From: Archaeoglobus profundus DSM 5631
GTDB taxonomy: Archaea; Halobacteriota; Archaeoglobi; Archaeoglobales; Archaeoglobaceae
Direction of reading: 5' to 3'
Length of the DNA: 64,000 nt
Assembly (NCBI RefSeq): GCF_000025285.1
Contig: NC_013741.1
Location: 372,001 to 436,000, forward strand
Position 1 is the first letter of the stretch. Each line of letters starts with the position of its first letter. Shown here piece by piece: positions 36,607-45,941 of this stretch. Made by a program: the position numbers and the translations under genes. The notes under the pieces were generated by a model. That model was not told the origin of the DNA. It saw only the letters and a program-made list of their open reading frames with translations, and made no database searches.

Positions 36607-36608
36607 CG

Positions 36609-36962
36609 CTACCCCCTTATCAGCGCCTCTATAATATCCTCTCTCTTCTCCAGAGTTTTTAATCTATTAGCTGGACCTATAACCATCAGCCTTCCTCCCT
36701 TCTTACCGAAGAGTTTACCGAGAAATCCTGACGACTTTTGAGGATAGCTTTCAACTTCAATACCAACAAAGTTCTCGTGATCTATCTCGAGCATAGTCAT
36801 CTCTATAAGTTTTGCTTCTTCCTCAGGAGTCAAACCGCTCTCAAGAACTACTATCTTACCAGCTTTTACCTCATCCAAGATCAACCTGAGCTTTTCCATA
36901 GTTCCCATCTTTTCAAGCTTCTCCTTAGATATCAAATTTAGCTTAACCTCCATAATCATCAC
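36609..36962 (-). CDS. DUF2073 (OapB/ArvB-like) family protein
   Basis: 117 residues. [20 protein letters not shown] and [16 protein letters not shown] match this conserved archaeal family. Its ATG overlaps the GTPase stop (ATCACC gap at 36959), so it is translated with the GTPase. The function is unknown. Confidence 0.72.
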   Translation of the reverse strand: MMIMEVKLNLISKEKLEKMGTMEKLRLILDEVKAGKIVVLESGLTPEEEAKLIEMTMLEIDHENFVGIEVESYPQKSSGFLGKLFGKKGGRLMVIGPANRLKTLEKREDIIEALIRG

Positions 36963-37594
36963 CCAAACTTCTCAGCCAAAACTCTATAGAATGTGTCCAT
37001 GTTCAAGCCTTTTAAGGCTGAAATGGGGACTACAGTGTGCTGCGGGAAAGCGGATTTTATTCTGGCTGGAGATGCGTTCGGTAGATCTATCTTGTTTGCA
37101 GCAATTATCAAGGGTAGCTTTCTAGCTTCTATATTTCCTACGATCGTTATGTTAACCTGAGTGAAAGGATCTTCCGTTGAATCCATTACCAGTATTACAC
37201 CATCTAGATCATCCAACCACTTGATAGCCTCTATAACACCTTCAGTAGCCTCCTTAGCCCTCCTCTTAGCCTCCTCCTCACTTAAACCGTACTTTAAGAA
37301 ATCGTGAAAGTCAATCTTCGTGGCCAAACCCGGTGTATCTACTATATCTATTGTTATAGTCCTTCCATCGACCTCTATCTTTACACCTTCTCTCAGCCTA
37401 GCTCTTCTAGTTTCGTGAGGAACTTCGCTGACAGATCCCATTACATCTCCGACCCAATCGAGTAGAATCCTATTAGCCAAAGTCGTTTTTCCGGCATTTG
37501 GAGGACCGTATATTCCGATTTTGAGTTTATTTCTCTTCCTGAACAGTTTGAAGATTGCTCCGAACCTTCTCTTGATCCTGAGTATTAGTCCCAT
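36959..37594 (-). CDS. Era-like GTP-binding protein
   Basis: 211 residues. [20 protein letters not shown] is G1, [15 protein letters not shown] is G3 and [14 protein letters not shown] is G4. The switch region ([18 protein letters not shown]) is typical of the archaeal Era-like GTPase next to DUF2073 and Zn-ribbon proteins. The conserved trio suggests one complex, perhaps in ribosome or membrane processes. Confidence 0.85.
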   Translation of the reverse strand: MGLILRIKRRFGAIFKLFRKRNKLKIGIYGPPNAGKTTLANRILLDWVGDVMGSVSEVPHETRRARLREGVKIEVDGRTITIDIVDTPGLATKIDFHDFLKYGLSEEEAKRRAKEATEGVIEAIKWLDDLDGVILVMDSTEDPFTQVNITIVGNIEARKLPLIIAANKIDLPNASPARIKSAFPQHTVVPISALKGLNMDTFYRVLAEKFG

Positions 37595-37634
37595 GTAAAC
37601 ACCTCAAACATACAACACTGAAAAGTTAAAAAGT

Positions 37635-37805
37635 TTATTCTATCCTTATAGCCTCGTTTGGGCATACATCCACACATAAACCGCAATCATCGCATATATC
37701 TGGATCAACATGAGCGACATCGTTAAGCTCTATTGCACCGGTAGGACATTCGTCAACGCATTCCCCGCAACCATCGCACCTATCTTCATCAACTACAGCT
37801 GGCAT
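37635..37805 (-). CDS. 2[4Fe-4S] ferredoxin, 56 residues
   Basis: [20 protein letters not shown] and [13 protein letters not shown] are two CxxCxxCxxxC clusters in the compact clostridial-type arrangement. It is acidic, with pseudo-twofold symmetry between halves. It is an electron carrier of the cytoplasm. It lies alone in the gap between the GTPase and purA genes and is too short for common ORF cutoffs. Confidence 0.92.
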   Translation of the reverse strand: MPAVVDEDRCDGCGECVDECPTGAIELNDVAHVDPDICDDCGLCVDVCPNEAIRIE

Positions 37806-37872
37806 GTCGCAAGTTGAGTTGAATAGATTTAACGTTTGCTAAAACATAAATACATCCAAACCAACTAGAGCT

Positions 37873-38898
37873 ATGCCTGCCACAATCGTCGTAGGTGGTT
37901 TCTGGGGTGATGAAGGGAAAGGAAAGATAATATCCTACCTTGCATACAGCGATAAGCCGAAGATAATTGCAAGAGGAGGAGTAGGACCAAACGCTGGGCA
38001 TACTGTTGAAGTTGAGGGGAAGAAGTTCGGAGTTAGAATGCTACCTTCTGGCTTTGTCTACAAGGATGCTAGACTCTTGATAGGTGCTGGCGTTTTGGTC
38101 GACCCTCGTGTATTCTTGAACGAGCTTGAGGTTTTGGATAAGGATTACAACGTCAGGAGTAGAGTTGGAGTGGATTACAGATGTGCTATAATAGAGGAGA
38201 AGCACATTCAAGAAGACAGAGGAGATGAACATCTCAGAAAGAAAATTGGCACAACTGGAACGGGATGTGGACCAGCAAACGTTGATAGGGTAAGAAGAAA
38301 GGCTAAGCAGGCAAAGGACATCCCCGAACTGAAAGATTACCTAGCCGATGTTCCCCTTGAGATAAACGAAAGCTTGGATGAGGGACACTTCGTTCTGATT
38401 GAAGGAACCCAAGGATTTGGTTTAAGCCTCTACTACGGAACGTATCCTTATGTAACTTCAAAAGATACAACAGCTTCTTCAGTAGCGGCGGATGTGGGAA
38501 TAGGGCCTACAAGGGTCGATGACGTTGTCATAGTATTCAAGACTTTTCCGACGAGGGTTGGAGAAGGCCCGTTTCCGACAGAAATTCCTCTAGAAGAGGC
38601 TGAAAAGATGGGCATAGTTGAATATGGAACGGTAACTGGAAGGAGAAGGAGAATAGGACTGTGGGATGGTAAGATGGCAAGATATGCGGCAATGGTGAAT
38701 GGTGCTACACAGGTAGCCATAACGGGAATAGACAAACTTGACAAGGAGTGCTATGGTGTTACAGAATGGAGTAAGCTCACTCCTAAGGCAAAAGAGTTCA
38801 TTGAAAGAGTTGAGGATGAGGTTAAGGTTCCTGTAACACTAATTTCGACCGGACCAGAGTTACACCAGATAATCGACCTGAGAAAGGAGAAGCTCTGA
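37873..38898 (+). CDS. purA: Adenylosuccinate synthetase
   Basis: 341 residues, the short archaeal form. [20 protein letters not shown] is the GTP-binding start, [20 protein letters not shown] follows, then [20 protein letters not shown] and TGRRRRIG. It joins IMP and aspartate using GTP in AMP synthesis. TATA-like CATAAATAC sits about 25 bases before the ATG, so it is likely leaderless. Confidence 0.95.
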   Translation: MPATIVVGGFWGDEGKGKIISYLAYSDKPKIIARGGVGPNAGHTVEVEGKKFGVRMLPSGFVYKDARLLIGAGVLVDPRVFLNELEVLDKDYNVRSRVGVDYRCAIIEEKHIQEDRGDEHLRKKIGTTGTGCGPANVDRVRRKAKQAKDIPELKDYLADVPLEINESLDEGHFVLIEGTQGFGLSLYYGTYPYVTSKDTTASSVAADVGIGPTRVDDVVIVFKTFPTRVGEGPFPTEIPLEEAEKMGIVEYGTVTGRRRRIGLWDGKMARYAAMVNGATQVAITGIDKLDKECYGVTEWSKLTPKAKEFIERVEDEVKVPVTLISTGPELHQIIDLRKEKL

Positions 38899-39074
38899 TT
38901 TCATCCTTTTACTTTTTTCTTTGAAAACACGTTTATAAAAACTTTAGCAGATCGGTAATACCATTTCAAGTCTTTTCCCGATCCAGTTTCTCCTCTCATC
39001 TACGAACGTTAATTTGTTAACTTCTTCTGAATATTCTCAAAAGTTTCCTAAATCTCCCTTCCTTCTCTTCTTTG

Positions 39075-39728
39075 TCAGGATTCTAAGAACTTTGATACAT
39101 ATTCTGGTAATGCTTCCTTCAACTCGTTCAACTCTTTTAGATTTCTCTCCACACTTACACCGTTAATGTAGGGCAAATCGAACCAACCTTTTGGGACCAA
39201 ATAAATCTCAAAGGCTCCAAGTTCGTAAAGCTTTCCGGCTACTTCTGCATTGCTTTCATCAACCTTTAGAGGCTTGCCGCTTAGAGCGATCTTTACATCA
39301 TCTTTAAGCTCGATCTCCTCCTGTAGGAAATCTTCAAGCTTTTTAGCAAGTTCCTCCTTGTTTTTCGCTTTTATCTCAACGCCAGATACCTTATAGGTCA
39401 CTTCAGCAAGTCCTTCTTCCTTTAATTTTTCTATAAACTCGTCTGGGACATCCAATCCAGCGTACAACTTAATGATTTCCTCTTTCTCGGTTCCCCTTAT
39501 TGATCTTACAAGCTTAACTTTTCCGTAGATGTTCAAAGCCTTCTCTCTAACATCCCTATCTTTAGCTCCAACTGCTACGGCAAAGCTCAACTCTTCAAGT
39601 CTTCTCAATATATCGTCTTCGATATCCACCCCATATTTCTCCCTCAGAACATCAACATCTTCCGTAGGAGAAACTCTCTCACCCAAGTCTTCGGCTTTTT
39701 TCTTCTTTCTAAACAACATTCCTATCAC
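39075..39728 (-). CDS. Hypothetical protein, 217 residues
   Basis: Begins MIGMLFRKKKKAEDLGERVS. It is soluble and acidic, with a helical N-half (DDILRRLEELSFAVAVGAKD) and an alpha/beta C-half (VTYKVSGVEIKAKNKEELAK, GAFEIYLVPKGWFDL). No known family or active site recognised. The start could be M1 or M4. The 170-base gaps on each side hold T-rich runs consistent with terminators and no further gene. Confidence 0.6.
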   Translation of the reverse strand: MIGMLFRKKKKAEDLGERVSPTEDVDVLREKYGVDIEDDILRRLEELSFAVAVGAKDRDVREKALNIYGKVKLVRSIRGTEKEEIIKLYAGLDVPDEFIEKLKEEGLAEVTYKVSGVEIKAKNKEELAKKLEDFLQEEIELKDDVKIALSGKPLKVDESNAEVAGKLYELGAFEIYLVPKGWFDLPYINGVSVERNLKELNELKEALPEYVSKFLES

Positions 39729-39915
39729 CTCGGTGTGTCGAACAACTCAAACACTTCAAAAATCTCTACAACCCTTATTATACATTACGCTTAAGTCGTT
39801 GCTTATTGCTGTGTCGTTCATTCCTTAGAGTTTTAACTACATCAACACCGACAACCACTTCATTTACAACTAACTTTTGAGACTCTGAAAACTCTTTTGT
39901 AGTACCTCCTCTCCA

Positions 39916-40881
39916 CTAGCTTACTTTCACAATCTTCGCAACGAAAAATCCAGAAGATTCATGCTTGTGCGGGTAAAAACGCCTACATTTTGCAATATCT
40001 TTGTCGAGCTTCCCAAAATTTGGTATCTCCGTCAAAGCCGGTTCGCCCCACTCTATTTCACCTATTTCAACTTCAAATCTATCGAGCACGTACTGAATTA
40101 CCAATTCGTTCTCCTCAGGTGCTAGAGTACATGTTGAGTACACCAAAACACCTCCGGGCTTTAAGCTCTTAAGAGCAGATTCCACAAGTTCCTTTTGGAG
40201 CTTTGAGCAGAACTCTATATCTTTCCTTCCACTAACCCTTTTTCTGTCCTTGTCTTTGTGAATAACTCCTTCACCACTACAAGGTGCATCCAACAGGATT
40301 TTGTCGACCTTCAAGCCCAGATTACAGAACCTTACTGCGTTCATGTGAATAACTGCAGTGTTCAAAACACCCATTCTGTGAATGTTGTCTATCAGAGCTT
40401 GGATTCTCTCTTTGTTAGCCTCTATCGCAATCAGAACTCCTCTGTTATTCATTAGTTGAGCTAGGAACGTTGTTTTACCACCGGGAGCTGAGGCAAAATC
40501 TGCAACGAGTTCATTAGACTTCGGATTGAGTACTAGAGGTGGTATGCAGGAACTCTTTTCCATCACGTAGTAATACCCCATCAAATACTCTGGTGTTGCC
40601 CCGATTGAGTATGGCTCTTCAACTACTTTATAGCAAAACGGTACTTCCGTCTTTTCGAGCTTAAATCCTCTCTCCCTAAGCCTTTCAATTAGATCGTTCT
40701 CATCTATTTTTATCGTGTTCACTCTAATATGTTTTGGAATTCCCCTTTCCATAGCTTCGATTAGCTTAACGGTTTCTTCGAAACCGAAGAAGTTAATCCA
40801 TCTTCTGACGATGAACTCGTTGTAACCGTATCTTTTGGCAAGTTCTCTCGACTTCTTTGTGGATGGATAATCGAGTATCAC
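39916..40881 (-). CDS. RNA cytosine-C5 methyltransferase (NOL1/NOP2/Sun family)
   Basis: 321 residues. PGGKTTFLAQLMNNRG is the SAM loop, LLDAPCSGEGVI contains the PC motif with its Cys, and YSTCTLAPEENELVIQYV has the catalytic TC Cys. The target is a tRNA or rRNA cytosine and cannot be told from sequence. GTG 40881 is the only start before the conserved region; it overlaps the start of the divergent radical SAM gene by about 20 bases. Confidence 0.9.
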   Translation of the reverse strand: MILDYPSTKKSRELAKRYGYNEFIVRRWINFFGFEETVKLIEAMERGIPKHIRVNTIKIDENDLIERLRERGFKLEKTEVPFCYKVVEEPYSIGATPEYLMGYYYVMEKSSCIPPLVLNPKSNELVADFASAPGGKTTFLAQLMNNRGVLIAIEANKERIQALIDNIHRMGVLNTAVIHMNAVRFCNLGLKVDKILLDAPCSGEGVIHKDKDRKRVSGRKDIEFCSKLQKELVESALKSLKPGGVLVYSTCTLAPEENELVIQYVLDRFEVEIGEIEWGEPALTEIPNFGKLDKDIAKCRRFYPHKHESSGFFVAKIVKVS

Positions 40882-42374
40882 ACTACGAGTATGCTCAACA
40901 TTTTAAACATTGGTTTCAACAAGTATCGGTGGAAAACAATCCATTCATCAAGAAGTGGAGGAAGGGTTTGAGGAAGATCGCATTGGTATATCCCAACGCT
41001 TATGCAAGTGGAGTTGCGAATATAGGTCTTCAGTATATTTACGCCTATCTCAACTCTTTAGAAAACTGCATATGCGAACGATTTTATCTGGACATTCACA
41101 ACTGTTTAAGAAGTTTTGAGAGCGGTACACCTTTAAGTGATTTTGACATAGCGTTGTTTTCCTTACAATTTGAGGAGGATTATTTCAACGTGGTGAAGAT
41201 TTTAAAGGAGAGCGGATTTAAGGGTTTGAAGATTGCTGGTGGGCCGTGTGCAATGATAAACCCCAAACCAATAGCAAAGTACTTTGATGCCTTCGTGATT
41301 GGGGAGGTAGAGAACAGCAGAGTTTTGGATGTAATTGCTGAAGCTAGATCGGTTGAAGATTTGGAATGTGAGGGTGTTTGGCTAAAAGAGGGGAAGGTTA
41401 AGAGAATATATCCGAAAAGGCTTGATTTCTACCTCAGAAGACAGATAATTGCCGACAACGTCTTTGGAAGATGTTTAATTCTGGAAATCGGAAGGGGTTG
41501 CATAAGGCGTTGCAGATTTTGCGTTGTTAGGCAGATTTATTCCCCACCGAGGTGGAGAGACCTGAAACTGCTGATAGATACTGCTGAAGACTATAAGGGT
41601 GTTGTAGATAAGATCTGTTTGGTGGCTCCATCAACATTAGATCATCCTAGAGCAAAGGAATTAATTGCTCGACTGATAGAGATGGGTTTTCTAGTTTCAC
41701 CTTCTTCAACGAGGGCTGACAAGCTCGATGAAGAGACTGTTGAGCTTTTGGTAAAGGGTGGTTTAAGGAGTTTGACAATAGCACCGGAGGTCGGTAGCGA
41801 CAAGCTTAGGGATATTTTAAATAAGGGGTTGAGCGAAGAGCATATACTCAATGCTGTAGAAATTGGAAAGGAGAAAGGTATTAATAGTTTTAAGCTCTAT
41901 TTCATGATAGGATTACCTAACGAGAGTTTTGAAGATGTTAAAGAAATTGTTAGACTTGTTGAAAAGATTAAGTCGTTAAAAGTCGAAGTTTCCGTCTCGA
42001 TCAATCCCTTCGTACCTAAACCGCACACTCCGCTACAGTGGTGTTCTTATACGGGAATTGAGAGAGTTGAGGATGGTCTAAAGGAGATTAAAAGAAGGAG
42101 AGAATACCTTATCAAAGAACTTTCAAAAATTTGTGAAGTCAACGTTGAAAGCGTTGAAAGGTTTGCCATCCAGACAATACTTTCGAGGGGTGATGAAGAC
42201 GTATCAAAGCTGTTAGAGGCTAAGCCAAGCCTTAGGTTGGCAAAAAAGATGAATTTAACAAGATATTTAGAGAAAATTCCTCTTGACTCGGAGCTACCTT
42301 GGGATTTTATTGATCATGGTTATAAAAAGGAAAGATTGATTAAAGAGTTCATCCAAGCAGTTTGGTCTGAATAG
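40863..42374 (+). CDS. Radical SAM protein with B12-binding-like N-domain
   Basis: About 503 residues. Residues 30-175 look like a cobalamin-binding-type Rossmann domain. GRGCIRRCRFCVVRQIYSPP holds CX3CX2C for the [4Fe-4S]-SAM cluster, and FMIGLPNESFEDVKEIVRLV is the later barrel. The group includes archaeal tRNA- or cofactor-modifying enzymes; the reaction is unknown. ATG 40863 is preferred over TTG 40857. The gene starts overlap with the m5C methyltransferase gene head to head. Confidence 0.8.
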   Translation: MDNRVSHYEYAQHFKHWFQQVSVENNPFIKKWRKGLRKIALVYPNAYASGVANIGLQYIYAYLNSLENCICERFYLDIHNCLRSFESGTPLSDFDIALFSLQFEEDYFNVVKILKESGFKGLKIAGGPCAMINPKPIAKYFDAFVIGEVENSRVLDVIAEARSVEDLECEGVWLKEGKVKRIYPKRLDFYLRRQIIADNVFGRCLILEIGRGCIRRCRFCVVRQIYSPPRWRDLKLLIDTAEDYKGVVDKICLVAPSTLDHPRAKELIARLIEMGFLVSPSSTRADKLDEETVELLVKGGLRSLTIAPEVGSDKLRDILNKGLSEEHILNAVEIGKEKGINSFKLYFMIGLPNESFEDVKEIVRLVEKIKSLKVEVSVSINPFVPKPHTPLQWCSYTGIERVEDGLKEIKRRREYLIKELSKICEVNVESVERFAIQTILSRGDEDVSKLLEAKPSLRLAKKMNLTRYLEKIPLDSELPWDFIDHGYKKERLIKEFIQAVWSE

Positions 42375-43230
42375 TAGTCTCCATCTTGGCTAAGCTAAAT
42401 TCAAACTTCTTACCGCCAATCTCTACAAACGGATCTATGAGAACTTCAAGCTTTGTCCTCTCGCCATTCCTTATGTGATTAACCCACCAGTCCTTGAGCT
42501 TTGGCGTTTCTATTGTTAGAACCATCGGAACTTCTGCCGTCGACTTCGGAGATATGACTGTGCTTACGTTGGAGTAACCTTCACCAATAACGATTCCATT
42601 AGCCTTGATTACGTAGTGCATCCTTGTGAAAAGCAGAGGAATCAAGTTGTCATTCCTAACTTTGGCCACTGCAATTATTTCGGTAACATTATCATCCACT
42701 TTACCCCAATGAGCCTTCACAGACTCAATTTCGACACTGTATATGCCTAACCTAAACGACTGGCTCGAAGATGATAATTCTCCTAAGAAGTCAGTTTTGA
42801 ACTCACTATGAATTCCTGGAAGCTCAAACTTAAAAGTTGTAATCTTTAAGTCAAAAACCAAGTAACCTTTAACGTCGAGCACAGAAGTCTCTCTATTCTT
42901 TATATGGCTTACCCACCATTTTGGAATGTAATCGTTGTCGATTTTGGTTGAGATTACTATTTTAGACTCAGAGCTTGGCTTTATCTCTGACTGTAAGGAT
43001 TTTCCTTCTCCCACCTTTATCCCATTCAAGTAGACTTCTGTTAGAACGTCCTTGATTGGAATTGGTATTGGATTCGGATTGTAGACTGTGATTTCAGTTA
43101 CTATTTCGGTATAATCTTCCGTTACGTTACCCCACCTATTAACGATCTTCTCGATCTTAGGTTTGCCTAGGCTTTGAGAGCATCCCAAGAAAATTAGTGC
43201 CAAGACCAGTATGACTACGAGTCGTTTCAT
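42349..43230 (-). CDS. Lipoprotein-like protein with two LEA_2 domains
   Basis: 293 residues. MKRLVVILVLALIFLGCSQS is a signal sequence with a lipobox (FLGC). Two homologous halves follow, each with NxxPIPIPI-like or IPLLF strands and a WWV(N/S)HI(K/R)N(R/G)E segment, typical of tandem LEA type 2 domains. It is attached to the outer face of the membrane. It overlaps the GIY-YIG gene start and the convergent radical SAM gene end. Confidence 0.82.
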   Translation of the reverse strand: MKRLVVILVLALIFLGCSQSLGKPKIEKIVNRWGNVTEDYTEIVTEITVYNPNPIPIPIKDVLTEVYLNGIKVGEGKSLQSEIKPSSESKIVISTKIDNDYIPKWWVSHIKNRETSVLDVKGYLVFDLKITTFKFELPGIHSEFKTDFLGELSSSSQSFRLGIYSVEIESVKAHWGKVDDNVTEIIAVAKVRNDNLIPLLFTRMHYVIKANGIVIGEGYSNVSTVISPKSTAEVPMVLTIETPKLKDWWVNHIRNGERTKLEVLIDPFVEIGGKKFEFSLAKMETTIQTKLLG

Positions 43231-43601
43231 GATTTAGTGTCTTCATCTGACTTTAATATGTTACCCAAGTAAAACAGATGACTGATGCATCCGCAATCGG
43301 AGCAACCGAAACCTTCGATGTATTCGAATTTGGTAACCAGATGTTTCGCTAAATCGCATTCTAACCTTTGGTTGGGAATTAAAAAGGCTACGATTTCGTC
43401 GGCTTGAACACTCAAATAGTCGATGTGCCACTTGAGCTTTTTGACCCTTTTGAAGTGCCTTGCAACTCTTTTAATGAGTGAATTCATCCCACTACCAACA
43501 TAAACATACCATCCTTGCCTGAATTCTACTCTGCCTAATCTACCGACATTAATACGCTTGTCATCACCTAGCTTCAAAAAGAGTAGGTATGTACCTTTCA
43601 T
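43227..43601 (-). CDS. GIY-YIG family protein (DUF123)
   Basis: 124 residues. GTYLLFLKLGDDKRINVGRL and GWYVYVGSGMNSLIKRVARH give the GIY..YVG pattern. HIDYLSVQADEIVAFLI and CSDCGCISHLFYLG match DUF123, a compact endonuclease-like archaeal family (COG1833). It overlaps prf1 upstream and the LEA_2 gene downstream by ATGA-like contacts, so all three are one operon. Confidence 0.85.
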   Translation of the reverse strand: MKGTYLLFLKLGDDKRINVGRLGRVEFRQGWYVYVGSGMNSLIKRVARHFKRVKKLKWHIDYLSVQADEIVAFLIPNQRLECDLAKHLVTKFEYIEGFGCSDCGCISHLFYLGNILKSDEDTKS

Positions 43602-44815
43602 CCGTGTTTAGGTTTAAATCTTAAGATGGCTGCTATACCGCCGAAAGCGTTTAAGAGCATAGCTCCTTCTTCACTCTCAGTTGAGAGAATTTCAACCTTC
43701 GCACCGCTTTGCTCAGCCAACTCGGACAGCTCAAGAACTACATCTTTCCTCTCAACTTCTTCCATCTCAACACCGCACTCGCAAACCATCTTCTTCTTTG
43801 TCTCATCCCTAACCGTAATTTCAACTTCCTTTCCGCACTTTGGACATCTGTACTTAACTCGCTCAAGCCTCAAATCCTCGCTCAGCAGGAGGGTATCAAC
43901 AGCACCCATTGTTAAGTACTTTCTAACCTCCTCTTCACCATAAGCTGCCAACCCGTCACTAACTACCTCCTTCAAAAATCTGCTCATCAATCTCTTCTCT
44001 CTGACCAAATCGAGTTCGTGGAGTTTGTCCTGAGCTTTTTCAACAAGCTCGTATAGACCACTTTCATCAGTATAACCGACATCGAAAAGTCCTATCACCT
44101 TCTTCTGGAGTTCGTGATGCAGGTATTCACCCTTATAGAACTCCTCCTTAGTTGGAGATGGTCCTCCTATCAAGATTCCCTCGAGCTGATCTTTGTATGG
44201 CAGAAAAGCCTCACTTGCAGCTTCTCCGACTCTCTTGTAGAATTCGTTTATGGCTATTTCTCTTAGTCTCTCAAATCTAACGCTACTCTGTCCGCCCTGC
44301 CTGTGTTTACCCGGAACGTTTGATGTTTTGTAATCGAGAACTTCTATCCTCTTACCTCTAAGCAAACCTATCGTAGCTTCTCTCCTATCCAGAACTATTA
44401 GTCCGTAAACCTTCTTATCCTTAAGCATGTCCTTTAGAGGCTCCAAGTAGAATTTGGAGTCACAGTGATACTTGTAAAGAGGGACTGGCTCGGGCGGGAT
44501 TATAATCTCTGTAATTCTCTTCTGCTTTCCATCTTCCTCAACGACACCACTAACTATGACCATTCCGTGCTCTGGAGGCTTCTTGAACATCTTCAATCGC
44601 TGAAGTATCGCCTCCAATCCTCCTATGACATTTACTCTGGTCTGTTTTGACTTGATGTTTTCAGCCTGACTTAGCTCATTTCTAAGTTGACTCATTACAT
44701 CTGCTATGTTTTTATCTGGAGGAATGTAAAGTGTAATAAGTTCAGTACCTCTACCCTTATACCTTTCAAGCTCCTCCAACTTCCTCTTGAACTCGTACAT
44801 CAACTTTGAGGTCAT
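43598..44815 (-). CDS. prf1: Peptide chain release factor aRF1
   Basis: 405 residues. NIKS (residues 53-56) reads the stop codons, GGQ (174-176, in HRQGGQSSVRF) triggers peptide release, and the C-domain contains a zinc-ribbon insert CPKC...CEC. This is the archaeal/eukaryotic eRF1 type. Confidence 0.97.
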   Translation of the reverse strand: MTSKLMYEFKRKLEELERYKGRGTELITLYIPPDKNIADVMSQLRNELSQAENIKSKQTRVNVIGGLEAILQRLKMFKKPPEHGMVIVSGVVEEDGKQKRITEIIIPPEPVPLYKYHCDSKFYLEPLKDMLKDKKVYGLIVLDRREATIGLLRGKRIEVLDYKTSNVPGKHRQGGQSSVRFERLREIAINEFYKRVGEAASEAFLPYKDQLEGILIGGPSPTKEEFYKGEYLHHELQKKVIGLFDVGYTDESGLYELVEKAQDKLHELDLVREKRLMSRFLKEVVSDGLAAYGEEEVRKYLTMGAVDTLLLSEDLRLERVKYRCPKCGKEVEITVRDETKKKMVCECGVEMEEVERKDVVLELSELAEQSGAKVEILSTESEEGAMLLNAFGGIAAILRFKPKHG

Positions 44816-44892
44816 GATCTATGACTATTAGCGCTGTATTTATAAAGGTGTTGTCATGCCAAAGCAATTTGGTTAAAAGGGCTTGAGACTGA

Positions 44893-45651
44893 TTAGAATG
44901 ATTTAGCAAAGACTCTACGCTGCCACATTCTTATCGCTCTCAGGAAGTCTATTTTTCTAAACTCTGGCCAAAATACATCGCTGAAATAAGCTAAACAATT
45001 GGTGGTCTGCCAAGGTAGGAAATTTGAAAGCCTTTGCTCGCCTCCAGTCCTTATGAGTATATCAACAGACTCGTATCCGTTATCCGAGTAGAGAAAGCGC
45101 TCGATGAGATGGCGATCTATCTCTTCAGGCCTAATTTTACCACCTTCAACGAGCCTTAATACGCATCTTATGGCATCTACTAGCTCCTGTCTGCCACCGT
45201 AGGCTAGGGCTATGTTCAGGTTATATCTATCGTAGTCTCTCGTAGCCCTCTCAAGATCATCCACTACTTTTTGAACATTTTCTGGTAGTAATTCCCTCTT
45301 ACCGACTATTCTAACTCTTACCTTGTTCTTGTGTATCCTCCTATCTTCCATTAGCCTTCTTAACTCTCTCTCCATGAGCTTGAACAAGTTTATCTTTTCT
45401 TCCTCGCTTCTTCTGAAGTTTTCTGTTGAGAACGCGTAGGCTGTCACCGTCTTAATTTTAAGCTCCAAGCACCATTTCAAAACCTCTTCAGCCTTTCTTG
45501 ACCCGAAGAAATGTCCCATGTACGAGGGCAATCCTTTCTTCTTTGCATACCTCCTGTTTCCATCCATTATGAAAGCTACGTGCTTCGGTGGTGGAAACTT
45601 CTTTACCTCTTTCAGGAGTTTAATTTCATAGAGTTTATATATGGCTTTCAT
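44893..45651 (-). CDS. uppS: cis-prenyltransferase (undecaprenyl/dolichyl diphosphate synthase type)
   Basis: 252 residues. HVAFIMDGNRRYAKKKGLPS holds the catalytic Asp and Asn, GSRKAEEVLKWC and YAFSTENFRRSEEE are family motifs, and DILIRTGGEQRLSNFLPWQT is the C-terminal signature. It makes the lipid carrier for protein glycosylation in the membrane. It overlaps the DUF2551-like gene start. Confidence 0.95.
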   Translation of the reverse strand: MKAIYKLYEIKLLKEVKKFPPPKHVAFIMDGNRRYAKKKGLPSYMGHFFGSRKAEEVLKWCLELKIKTVTAYAFSTENFRRSEEEKINLFKLMERELRRLMEDRRIHKNKVRVRIVGKRELLPENVQKVVDDLERATRDYDRYNLNIALAYGGRQELVDAIRCVLRLVEGGKIRPEEIDRHLIERFLYSDNGYESVDILIRTGGEQRLSNFLPWQTTNCLAYFSDVFWPEFRKIDFLRAIRMWQRRVFAKSF

Positions 45652-45941
45652 GAAAACTCCCTCAAAACAGACTTTACAAGTTCTATGTATTCGGGCTTGA
45701 TGTAATATCTGTTCTTTTCGCCAGTCTCCGTTCTAACTATACCCAAACGAGTGTTCATCAGTCCCAGCATTGCGGAAACCCCTCTCAAATTTACGTCATA
45801 GCCTTTTGCCTTCAAAATTTCGTAGATCTCAGAGGTAGTGTATTTTCTCCCGTCGATCATGATGGACAGTACTTCTCTCCTAATGCCTTTTTTATCCCTT
45901 TTTAGGTAGTTTACAAGCCTGTCTTGAATTCTGTCTATCAT
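45648..45941 (-). CDS. DUF2551-like small winged-helix protein
   Basis: 97 residues. YTTSEIYEILKAKGYDVNLR and GVSAMLGLMNTRLGIVRTET form a winged helix, and KNRYYIKPEYIELV closes it. It is a conserved archaeal family of unknown role (DUF2551 by resemblance). It overlaps uppS and the radical SAM gene, forming an operon. Confidence 0.7.
   Translation of the reverse strand: MIDRIQDRLVNYLKRDKKGIRREVLSIMIDGRKYTTSEIYEILKAKGYDVNLRGVSAMLGLMNTRLGIVRTETGEKNRYYIKPEYIELVKSVLREFS

Noticed and set aside
38899-39074. Small gene between purA and the hypothetical gene
   Set aside because: Only T-rich stretches and short frames with no ribosome site; likely transcript ends.
43626-43943. Plus-strand ORFs opposite prf1
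   Set aside because: Ser/Phe-rich antisense frames of a clear aRF1 gene.
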